Assembly (NCBI GenBank): GCA_035048485.1
Contig: CM068583.1
Span: 20,001,341 to 20,065,340 of the forward strand
Direction: 5' to 3'
DNA: 64,000 bases
From: Pteria penguin
Lineage: Eukaryota; Mollusca; Bivalvia; Pterioida; Pteriidae
This document shows positions 54,401 through 64,000 of this stretch, piece by piece. Positions within the stretch are counted from its first letter, which is position 1. The number at the start of each line of letters is the position of its first letter. A program made the translations under genes and the position numbers. The notes beneath the pieces were generated by a model. The model was given only the letters and a program-made list of their open reading frames with translations. It did not search any database and was not told where the DNA came from.

Positions 54401-57400
54401 TAGCGGTTCAAATCCAGCTGTGGTCAAAATTTTTTTTTCATTTCTTTACACATCTAAATAAGTTTTTAGATGTTTCTCAACACATGAAATTAGGCAATTT
54501 TAAGTTAACTTGGGCCTCTTGTTTTAAAATGCAAAGCAACTGAAAACAAACATATGGACGTTTTGGCTTTTAATGTTTCTAGTAGAATTTGATAATTGTA
54601 AAATGTCAGTATGTGACACAGGCTCACATATTGGTTATTACCATAAATCACTTCGATATCTCGACATTGTAGGGACCAAGAAAAATATGTCGAGATATCA
54701 GTAGGTTAAGATATTCAAACTGAGTCTAAGAACAAAAAAGAGAAATGTTTCGTGTCGAAGTGTTTTTTTGATAATAGTTGGCTAGAATATAAAATTAGCC
54801 CCCTCATAACATACTAATAACATAGGCAAGACGGATAATTGTTAATGGTTGTTTCATTCACATGTGATAATAAATTTACAATGTTTTATTTCACAATTAA
54901 TAAGATACTTCGTCTCGGTAGAATGAACTGTGAGTTTATGTTTTGCATGACCATTTGAATTTACCTGGCTGTTGGGGCAGGGATTGTCCAAAGACGAGAA
55001 AGTAGGAGAACTTTGTCGCTGACATTGCATAGTCGGCTTTAATGACAAACTGAGAATGAAACCCTTTAAATGGTTTCATGATAAATAAAAGTATTTGAAT
55101 TTACCGATAGCTTATTCTTGTAAAATGAATCTCCAATTTCATCATGAAATGAATATTTGATCGATTGTTATCTGCATACACCATCTAATTTTATCATTTA
55201 AGTAAAATAGGTTTAACAGTTTACACCCTTAAGAAAATCAGCCAAGATGTCAATACGCAGGTCATCATGGTCTAGTAATTACGCGTGTCATGTAATGATC
55301 AATTAATCAATAAAGGCTACATTACTGTTATAATCTGCTATTTAAAAACCCTTGTCGAGATAAATCTGGTAAATTTTGACAATTGATGTCGAAATAAGCC
55401 AAGTTGTTGAGGTCTCTGATGTCGAGATGTCAAAGTTTATCTGTATACATGTATCAAATTTTGGTGTACTGGGTAAATTGTTGCAGATTTTTCAAACTTT
55501 ATTAATGCTTTTCAGAAGTAAATATTTCGTTTTATTGTATAGGTATCTGAAATAGAAAATGAATTTGATGAGCAAGAGAAAATCAATAGGGGTTATGAGG
55601 AATCATTAGAGCATGTAAGTATAAGACATTATCGAAGTGATGACACTTTATCTTGTTAAGCCCCTGTGGCAGAGTAGGCTAAACCCTGTCACTTAGCACA
55701 CTGAAAGCCACAACTTTATGAAATCTGGATTTGAACCCCAGTTTAGGCATGTGGAAAATATTGTCAGTGTACATTGCTTTTCATTAGGCACTCTGAATCC
55801 TTCCACATGGAAACACAGGACTTCCACTATATAAGTCAAATACGAGTATCAAGGAAAATTAACATAATGATGAAAACCAGCATTATGGCATGCAGTGCTT
55901 ATCCACATTTGAAATAACAGAGTCTGTTAGAAATTGGCAATGCTGTGAATTAGAAAACAGCAGATCAACAATTTTCAGCTCTCACCTGAGCTGAAGGGTA
56001 AAATATGTCACAGTCTGACATAGTGGGTTATCCATCATCCATCTGTCATCTGATTTTTGGCTGGATTGTGAAGCAAAATCCGGTCTGTGAAATGGCAAAG
56101 TTCATCTGTCTGTTCCTTCGTCTGTCTGTCCGTTGACAGACCATTGACAATAACTTTCAAACTTCGCATGTAGGTAGACCTTGATGAGCTGTATCCATCG
56201 AATTCTTTGTTTGCGACCTTGATGGTTCCTAGTTTCAAGGTTAAATTCATAATCAGCTTTAGTTCAATTACAGAAAGACTGCACGAGAGTTAGTCTTTCA
56301 AACTTCACATGTAGATAGAACTTGATCAGGTTGATGAGCTCTATCCATCAAAAACTTTGTTTGTGAAGTTGAACTTGAAAGCTCCCAATTTCAATGTCAA
56401 ATGTGTAAGTATACTTAGTTCAATTACAAGACAATGAAATAAAAGACAATGAGAGTTTTTTCTTTCATACGTCACATGTACATAGACCTTGATAAGATTT
56501 AACCATTGAAACCTTTGTTTGTGACCTTGACGTTGAAGGTTCCCAGTTTCAATGTCAAATGTGTAATTGAATTTATTCAATTACAGAAGGACCATGAGAG
56601 TTATTATTTGTTGAGGTCTATTGAAACCTTTGTGGCCTTGACCGTGAAAGTTCCCAGTTTCAAGGTCAGATGCATAATTGAATTTAGTTGAAAGACCATA
56701 GACAAAAACTCTTTCAAATGTCATATGTATATAGACTTTGGTAAGATTTAACCATTGAAACCTTTGTTTGTGATCTTGACCTTGAAGGTTCCCAGTTTCA
56801 AGGTCAAATGTGTAATTGTCCTTAGTTCAATTATAGGAAGACCGTGAGAGTTACGTTATGTTTTTCAAACCTCACACATAGATTGACTTTGATGAACACT
56901 ATTACAAGTGACTTTTTTGTAACCTTGAACTTAAGGGTTCCCAGTTTCAATGTCAATTTAAGCATATTGAAATTTAGTTCAATTACAGAGAGATAATGAG
57001 AATAAGATCTTTCAAACCACACACATAGATAGACCTTGATGGGCTGTATCCCTGAATGAACTTTGTGAAGTTTACCTTGAAAGTTCCCTGTTTCTTCATG
57101 CTATGCATGTTCATTTAACCAACGAAACTCTTGCAGATGTAACCGCGGTAAATGACCTTGTAAATTTGCCCTTTACACTTAAATGGATTATATTATACTC
57201 TGTTGCTTCTGTGCGCATGATAGTGTTTCAAAACACTTTCTGCTTTCAGTAATTATCAATGCTTCGCAATCTGGCCATACTGCATTTATCGGTTTCTTGT
57301 AAATATTCACATTTTCAACTTCTTTTGTTTGGGCCACTTAAGGGATTTTAATGGACTTGTTAAGAACTAATTGTCCTTTACAAATGTTGTTTTTATTCTA

Positions 57401-60400
57401 TATTTGTCGAGAGTCCAGAATATTTTGATACATTTTTTCTTCAGACTGGCTGCATAGACAGACAAACAGAATTCATCAGAGTGGTCTTAGATAGTGTTGT
57501 TGATGGTTCCATTCCAAAAGAATTCCTTACTCCAAATTCTAAACTAGACTTTCTGAACTAAAGAAAGGATTTTGATAGGATTTGGTAGAAATTGAAGATT
57601 TATCATATGGATCCACTCAAGAGTGGTCAATACAATGAAACCTCAGATAGACCACATTAAGTAAAATACTGAATGAATCAGAATGTTTTTAGTAGGATGT
57701 GATTTTGGTTTGATTCTGTGATGAGATGATAAAGAATATTCTTACATGAGAGAATACTGATACTGTATAATTGTATCTTGTGCTCAGTGTGCTCAGGCAA
57801 GTATCATAGGCTCATTTTGGCTTCATATTTATAGGTGACCAGGATACGGCGCCATAAACTGAGAATATACTTAAGCAATATAAAATATTTCATTTTAATT
57901 TATTCAGTTATTCAAAAAAATTCTAATGTAGAATGTTTTAATACTATTTATCAATAGAATAAAACTAAAGAAAATCCAAATCCCAGTTATTAATTCATTC
58001 AGAAGAATATGAAATTATGACTTAAGTATATTCTCATTTTATGGCGCCGGACCCAGATCATTTAGTCTGTCCATATGTCCTCAAATACTTCAATATGACA
58101 AATATGTTTTTCAATCCACGTCCTGTCCTGTCATTTAGTTTAAATTTTGAATGTTTCTTTCTCTACACATTTGATTTATATATAAATATATCTGTTCAAA
58201 CTGACAGATCTTATTCTATAAGTTTGTGTAGTATCCTCTCAATAAATTTCAGGTATCAGAATGTAAGCAGTATAAATTTACACATGAGTGCATGTAGTTA
58301 TATTAAATTATTCACTACAGTAGCATTTAACTTTCTGAATGCAAAGTGAAAATTCTCTTATGAACTAATATTTTCATTGAAGGAAGTGAACACCTTAAAC
58401 TTTGAATTAGAAAAAAGAGAATCCAGTCTTGAAAACAGCCAAGAGAAATGGGCCTCTCGTTTTGACAGGTATTTTATGTTTTTCTAAATTCTAACATCAA
58501 GTGTAAACATGTTAAGAAGATGAGCTATGCAAAAATAGACAAATTTGATCATGATAGGTGACATGTTGAAACAATGATGTCCTCTTAATTTCAGATGCAT
58601 GTGTTTTAGCAAAATTAAAGTTCAATTTTTCATACATGTATTTTTATGCCCCACCATACATGACCAGGGGCATATATTATTGTACCTTCCCATCATTCTG
58701 TCATGCATTTTGTCTTTGCAACTTCTCCTAAACCCTTGGGAGGATTTTAATGAAACTTGGTACTTACAAAGATCATAATATGTAAGTATGCATATTATAA
58801 GGGGAATTCTGTCTAAAAAGTTTTACAGGAGTTATGGCCCTTAGATTTATATTTTTATGCATATATGGTAAATTCACCTTGTCTTCTCAACTTCTCCTTA
58901 ACCTGTCTGTCTGTATGTCCGTCAGTCTATCCATCTGTCCTTCCATCAGCACTTTGTTTGAGATGCAAAAACACTAAAGGTTTTCAACCTACAGATTAGG
59001 AATGAATGGGAGGAACATAGATTTCTGATTCAAAGGTTAAGGTCACACAGTAGGGCTCTTTATGAATTTGTCAGTTTTCTAGTTTAATATTACAGTATAT
59101 CCTAACATCTGTAAGGTTGGGTATAAACACATTGGATTTCTTGTCATCATTTGGAAACTTGAATCTTAGGCTATTTACATGACTTTCAAAGTGCATAATT
59201 GTTGAATGGTGAAAACAAAAGCATTAGAAATTAAACTACCGCTATGATTTGGTTTGCATGACAGGTTTTTCCCAGGCAATGGTCTGATAATGGTCTTGGT
59301 AGTACAGTAAAAACTGAAGTCTTCTTTTGAGGTGCATATTAATATGTAATTTATACACAATCAAATGCATACTATAGTTCATCATTTATTAACTTTTCTA
59401 CATACCAACATCTAAGACTAATAATAAACTATACTAAACCTAATAAGCACACAAGGTATAATACACATTGTAAATACAACCAAAATGATATAAAAGTAAA
59501 ATCAATTGGCGTCTTGGGGGCTACTCACTCTTAACTATGAACCCGGCAGACTTAATACATGAGATGTGTGATCTGGGGTGAACCCGGCAGATCTTATCAA
59601 ATAATCTAAACATAAGTTGGTCTGGGGTGAACCCGGCAGACCTCAAATGAGATATATAATCTGATAGACCTAAACAACTTAGATGTGGTGATCTGGGGTG
59701 AACCCGGCAGATCTAACATTGACAATCAAAACATAAGTTGGTCTGGGGTGAACCTGGCAGACCTTAAATGAGAAGTGTGATCTGGGGTGAACCCGGCAGA
59801 TCTTATCAAATAATCTAAACATAAGTTGGTCTGGGGTGAACCCGGCAGACCTCAAATGAGATATATATGATCTGATAGACTTAAACAACTTAGATGTGCG
59901 ATCTGGGGTGAACCCGGCAGATCTAACACTGAAAATGCCTAGAGGAGGTTGGTATGGATTGTACATGTACCGGCATGTACTAATGTTTGTTTTCTCAATT
60001 GACTATAATACCTTAACTATTATAGCACAGCATTTATTTAAGAGTATATGGATTGGGGGAGAAATAAGTCTCCAAAGAATTATGTACGCCAAACTGAACA
60101 TTCAAGATTGAGTAATTGAATGTGAAAGCCCCCAAGTAATATGTAAAATATCTCTTTCAAACAGTAAAACAAAAATCAAAAGTTGATCTAGATCTGTATT
60201 TTAAGATGTGTAACTGAGCAGAATTCTGTGGATAACCTGAATAGGTTCTTACATCTAATTATTGGTACCTGTACATACTAATTTGCTTGTGCGTGCCTAT
60301 AACCAGTCATTATAACACCTACCTTTAGTACATGTGCTTTGCCTTCTCATGTGTAGTGTTTGTGTTCACAGCATGTGTAAAGAAAATGCATGTCTATCAT

Positions 60401-61781
60401 CTTTGCTGGAAAAGAGGACAGAGGAAACTAGGAATTTGATCTCACGAAATACAGGTAGTAAAATCATAACTCATGCCTACAATATTGTCATATAGATGTA
60501 CTAATATGTTATTATTTTTCTCTTTCCACTAGTAATTTGAACCTTTTTTTATGTATGTATGCTTTTAAACATTTAGCTTGACAGTTGCCATGGTATTTGA
60601 TATAGAGTTTTTACACCTACATTTTGAGTGTTAGCCTGTCTGTGATATTCATTTGAAATTCTTAATTTTACACATGATTGTTACTAAAGATCTACTGGTA
60701 TGTTTAAAAGTATAGTATAGTGGATTTCTTCACATATGTGATTTTTAGATGGAGTCTTTTAACTATATCATTATGATAAAGTTAGAGGTGTGTATTTCTG
60801 TGAAAAGTGTGGCATGTTAATTTGAATCTTTACTTCTTTCTAGAGCAGAATTGGTAGAATGTTTAAGTTGTTTTGGCAAGGTTGGAAATTCCTGGTTTTA
60901 ACACATCATAGTATTGTCAGTGTCCTGTATTTCAGCTAAGAAAAGATACAAAACCATAGGTGTCATGTCATGGCACACATTGTCATGTTTAGAAAAACCC
61001 CACACTTTTTTAGTTTGTTCCATATCATGGGTCAGAATATAAGAATACATTAGATTTATGGTACCAATATGCTGGCTAAATAATCCTGACCTGGCAATAA
61101 ATCAATGCACTGGTTGGTCACCTGATCATTCAGATTCTAAAAACTTATTGTTGTGTCCATGGACACAGCCACCGTCATGTCATTCAGAATGTTCTGTGGG
61201 ATTAAATATGTTGAACACTGGGCAGTCAAGTTGGCTAGTTTTTGTCATTTGTGTATAAATTCATTTGTGTGTCCTCTTCATCTAATCATTGTTTGTGTGA
61301 TGCATGTAATCATATTCTTTCAGTATGGCAGCATCCTTGCAGGTTTTGCCTGCCAACTTCATTCATTATGGAAAAAATCATCATTGATAGTGATGAAAAT
61401 CATAAAGAATGACCCTCGTTTAAATGTTGCTTTTTTCATAGACTTTTGCATGTAGAAGTTTTTCTAGCTACTTCTGATAAGGTTGTAAATGAGAATTTAA
61501 AAATTTATATAGATATTGCTTAGCATACTAACCAAAATAATGAAGTGGTATAAAAGGGTATTTTTATTCTTTATGGCTATTAATTCTTAAACATTCTTTA
61601 ATGTGGCTCTATTGTATAGAATATAATCTATTCATAAGGTAATCAGACGTGTTATTTTACAGCGTTATCGAGAGAGAGAGATGAGTTATTGGCCTTGGTA
61701 GATGTCCAGGAGAGGAGTAGATACATGAAGTCACGGAGTGTATCGTCCGAGGAGGCATACTTTGACTATACTTGCACTGAG
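48456..61781 (+). CDS. CCDC125: CCDC125-like coiled-coil protein, first seven coding exons, 3' end outside window
   Basis: Coding exons: 48456-48834, 50570-50631, 51079-51165, 55543-55614, 58383-58468, 60372-60454 and 61663-61781. All acceptors are AG and donors GT (the first is a weak GTTAGT), and phases join without a break for 296 residues. Near the N-terminus, an acidic stretch followed by ENGDLGLGLGLKPG resembles the GDLGYGLGRKPG segment of vertebrate CCDC125. After a polar linker, a long coiled coil starts in exon 2 (EAIARKLAEAEN, VEELKAEVEVYQRRL, YRAIAILKQQ) and continues through exons 5-7 (NTLNFELEKRE, CMCKENACLSSLLEKRTEE, LLALVDVQERSRY). The vertebrate protein is linked to cell motility control; a role here is inferred only from similarity. 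The start was chosen as the first of two adjacent Met codons 16 bases after a good acceptor (CCCTGCAG, 48432-48439), implying an upstream leader exon. Identity rests on recalled similarity; a different coiled-coil family is possible. Confidence 0.82.
49754..49815 (+). repeat. 62-bp dispersed repeat, copy 2
   Basis: GTACTCCAGTGAGGGAGATA to GTTGTATGGGAACACT, near-identical complement of 26103-26164. A scrap of SINE body (GTGTCCTGTCTTTCATATGA) follows at 49950-50030. Confidence 0.8.
51491..54526. mobile_element. ~3-kb hairpin-headed element (same family as 1-672)
   Basis: Opens with a hairpin (GCTCACCTGAGCC / GGCTCAAGTGAGC), then ATTGTGATCAATCACC and a CGTCCGTCGTC-rich leader, and closes with GGGCCTCTTGTTTT at 54511-54524. 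A block with GAAGTGTTG and GGTTCC, then TCAAATTTTTGACG, recurs at about 51755, 53260 and 53900, each preceded by CAGAGACAAAC or CAGCGACAAACC. Another fragment of this block lies at 57290-57560. It has no coding capacity I can see and fills CCDC125 intron 3. Confidence 0.75.
54530..55540. other. CCDC125 intron 3, distal part
   Basis: Contains TATCTCGACATTGTAGGGAC and AATATGTCGAGATATCAG (54656-54702), an inverted pair on TCGAGATA, but no clear element ends. Confidence 0.4.
55979..57130. repeat. Tandem array of a ~150-bp unit with a hairpin-headed start
   Basis: Begins GCTCTCACCTGAGCTGAAGG, like the 51491 head. Units share CTTTCAAACTTCACATGTAG, a GACCTTGATGAG block, CTTTGTTTGTGACCTTGA and GGTTCCCAGTTTCAAGGTCA. 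The CTTTGT landmark recurs at 56205, 56355, 56513, 56628, 56762, about 56912 and 57060, so spacing is near 150 with two shortened units. Confidence 0.8.
57838..58062. mobile_element. ~220-bp MITE with GGGTCCGGCGCC termini, copy 2
   Basis: Left GGATACGGCGCCATAAACTG; complement of right GGGTCCGGCGCCATAAAATG; both run into GAGAATATACTTAAG. Interior matches 27745-27966. In CCDC125 intron 4. Confidence 0.87.
58648..59060. repeat. Hairpin-headed interspersed repeat with two leader segments
   Basis: Starts ATGCCCCACCATACATGACC then AGGGGCATATATTATTG (GCCCC/GGGGC stem), followed by CAACTTCTCCTAAACCCTTG and GATTTTAATGAAACTTGGTA; a second CTTCTCAACTTCTCCTTAAC with a CTGTCTGTCTGTATGTCC leader follows. 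In CCDC125 intron 5. Confidence 0.7.
59570..59923. repeat. Array of seven alternating, covarying hairpins
   Basis: Seven 24-nt units at 59570, 59619, 59690, 59740, 59779, 59828 and 59900. Odd units have ends GATCTG and CAGATC; even units GGTCTG and CAGACC; all share the centre GGGTGAACCCGG (one C-to-T in the fourth). Each folds as a 6-bp outer stem and a GGG/CCC inner stem. The second-position pair switches A-T to G-C on both sides together. The higher-order period is 209-210 bp. A partial unit (ACCCGGCAGAC) precedes at 59541. Confidence 0.9.
60455..61662. other. CCDC125 intron 6
   Basis: AT-rich unique DNA; a 100-codon frame at 61153 has no support from splice sites or any family. Confidence 0.5.
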
Positions 61782-61929
61782 GTAAGGGTTTTGAAAGTTT
61801 TAAAGTAATGCACTAAATGTAAATTTATTTCAGTATATCCGAAAGATATATTCAGATTTTGTTGCAAAATGTTTAAGTCAAGGCTTGTGTATTTGCTAAG
61901 TCATGAATGAGCAGGACTTGTGAATGCTG

Positions 61930-63600
61930 TTGTATGTATCTTTGAATACATTTGTATTGACCTAGTTATGAATGTCCTTTTGTATATCTTTGAATATGTT
62001 TGTATTGGCTTAGCTATGAATGTAATTCATATCTTTGAATACATTTGTACATTTGTATTGGCTTAGCTATGAATGCAGTTCATATCTTGGAATACATTAG
62101 TATTGGCTTAGCTATGAATGTCATTCATATCTTTGAATACATGTGTATTGGCTTAGCTATGAATTTCAGTCATATCTTTGAATAAATTTGTATTGGCTTA
62201 GCTATGAATGTAATTCATATCTTAGAATACATCTGTATTGGCTTAGCTATGAATTTCATTCATATCTTGAATAAATTTGTATTGGCTTAGCTATGAATGT
62301 AATTCATATCTTTGAATACATTTGTACATTTGTATTGGCTTAGCTATGAATGCATTTCATATCTTAGAATACATTTGTATTGGCTTAGCTATGAATTTCA
62401 ATCATATCTTTGAATAAATTTGTATTGGCTTAGCTATGAATGTAATTCATATCTTAGAATACATCTGTACATTTGTATTGGCTTAGCTATGAATGCAGTT
62501 CATATCTTGGAATACATTTGTATTGGCTTAGCTATGAATGTCATTCATATCTTTGAATACATCTGTATTGGCTTAGCTATGAATTTCAATCATATCTTTG
62601 AATAAATTTGTATTGGCTTAGCTATGAATGTAATTCATATCTTAGAATACATCTGTATTGGCATAGCTATGAATTTCATTCATATCTTGAATAAATTTGT
62701 ATTGGCTTAGCTATGAATGTAATTCATATCTTTGAATACATTTGTACATTTGTATTGGCTTAGCTATGAATGCAATTCATATCTTAGAATACATTTGTAT
62801 TGGCTTAGCTATGAATGTAATTCATATCTTTGAATAAATTTGTATTGGCTTAGCTATGAATGTAATTCATATCTTTGAATACGTCTGTATTGGCTTAGCT
62901 ATAAATGCAGTTCATATCTTAGAATACATTTGTATTGGCTTAGCTATGAATGTAATTCATATCTTTGAATACATCTGTATTGGCTTAGCTATGAATTTCA
63001 TTCATATCTTTGAATAAATTTGTATTGGCTTAGCTATGAATGTAATTCATATCTTTGAATACATTTGTACATTTGTATTGGCTTAGCTATGAATGCAATT
63101 CATATCTTAGAATACATTTGTATTGGCTTAGCTATGAATTTTATTCATATCTTTGAATACATGTGTACATTTGTATTGGCTTAGCTATGAATGCAATTCA
63201 TATCTTAGAATACATTTGTATTGGCTTAGCTATGAATTTTATTCATATCTTTGAATACATTTGTACATTTGTATTGGCTTAGCTATGAATGCATTTCATA
63301 TCTTTGAATACATTTGTACATTTGTATTGGCTTAGCTATGAATGCAATTCATATCTTAGAATACATTTGTATTGGCTTAGCTATGAATTTTATTCATATC
63401 TTTGAATACATGTGTATTGGCTTAGCTATGAATGTAATTCATATCTTTGAATACATTTGTATTAGCTTAGCTATGAATGTAATTCATATCATTTAATACA
63501 TTCGTATTGGCCTAGCTATGAATGTCATTCATATGAATACATTCGTATTGGCTTAGCTATGAATGTCTTTCTTCCTATCTTTGAATACATTCGTATTTAC
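61930..63600. repeat. Minisatellite, ~34 copies of a 45-bp unit (some ~53 bp)
   Basis: The core TTGGCTTAGCTATGAATG followed by TAATTCATATCTTTGAATAC recurs throughout. Longer units carry an added TTTGTACA. Each core contains the palindrome ATGAAT-nnn-ATTCAT. Because 45 is divisible by three, frames stay open across several units, but the peptides are simply the translated repeat. It lies in CCDC125 intron 7; the remaining sequence to 64000 is unique AT-rich intron. Confidence 0.95.
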
Positions 63601-64000
63601 CTACTTATGAGTAAGCACATTAAGGACAGTGCTAAATCTGCTAAATAAGAAACCTGCTAAAGTAAGTATACATAAGTTATACTAGTAATTACATGTATGT
63701 ATGGATGTATTCTGTTCTGGAATTGACTTAATTGTTTTACATCTATGATGTATATGACTTATTTAAGGCATTGACTTCGATTTTTCATGAAAAGACATGA
63801 CAGTAAGACATTAAAAGGTTTGTAATTTGTTAGTATGTGGCATCATAAATTAATGTGTCATTTTTCCCATATTTGTAAGGAATGGCATGATTACCATGAA
63901 AAACTCCAAAAAATGGAAGGGTCAATTTGCATCAGGAAAAATTTGGACAAAATATGACTTTCATAGGGACCTAAACTTGTCTTAATAATATGTTTCAGAC

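Noticed and set aside
58441..58460. GGGCCTCTCG resembling the GGGCCTCTTG terminus
   Set aside because: It lies in a well-supported CCDC125 coding exon (KWASRF) and is a chance match.
59679..59966. 95-codon minus-strand frame with repeated VRSAGFTPD
   Set aside because: It is the translated hairpin array; period and stops vary and neighbouring units are in other frames.
61930..63600. CRISPR-like look of regularly spaced repeats
   Set aside because: There are no unique spacers; the whole period is repeated, and the locus is an intron of an animal gene.

Overview
The window looks like a stretch of a marine bivalve mollusc nuclear genome. It is AT-rich, has intron-rich genes with canonical GT/AG sites, holds several mollusc-type repeat families (tRNA-headed SINEs, hairpin-headed elements with GTCC-rich leaders and ~145-bp tandem cores, many small inverted-repeat elements), and encodes a regulatory myosin light chain of the adductor-muscle type. 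The bivalve assignment is inference from these features; no species is claimed.

Four protein-coding genes could be assembled exon by exon. (1) Minus strand, 943-7840: a cathepsin L-like cysteine protease whose last exon (after the catalytic Asn) lies left of the window. (2) Plus strand, 21702-28282, with a possible leader exon near 18.5-18.85 kb: myosin regulatory light chain, with two equal-length alternative second exons (81 bp each, 64 bp apart). (3) Minus strand, 33870-42287: mitochondrial ribosomal protein L43 in three exons; its 4.7-kb first intron is filled by nested transposons. (4) Plus strand, 48456-61781 and beyond: a CCDC125-like coiled-coil protein, N-terminal ~296 residues present, 3' part outside the window.

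Layout: 0-0.7 kb tandem 145-bp repeat; 0.9-8.1 kb cathepsin gene with three SINEs and a SINE fragment in its introns; 8.1-18.5 kb gene-free and repeat-rich (147/144-bp dimer array at 10.5-11.6 kb, SINEs, two small inverted-repeat elements); 18.5-28.9 kb myosin light chain; 28.9-33.8 kb gene-poor; 33.9-42.3 kb MRPL43 with a Tigger element inside a long-TIR element inside a SINE; 42.4-48.4 kb a 314-bp-arm inverted repeat enclosing a small ORF and a 1.5-kb element whose arms are arrays of a GTACGTTTTG motif; 48.4-64 kb the CCDC125-like gene, with introns holding a 3-kb hairpin-headed element, a ~150-bp tandem array, an array of seven covarying hairpins and a ~1.7-kb minisatellite.

The four genes show no functional link; they are ordinary neighbours in an animal genome. 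The most distinctive observations are the alternative light-chain exons, which alter the region around the conserved ATS phosphorylation motif, the covarying hairpin array, the triple-nested insertion with exact 9-bp target duplication, and the small ORF in the spacer of a near-identical inverted repeat.
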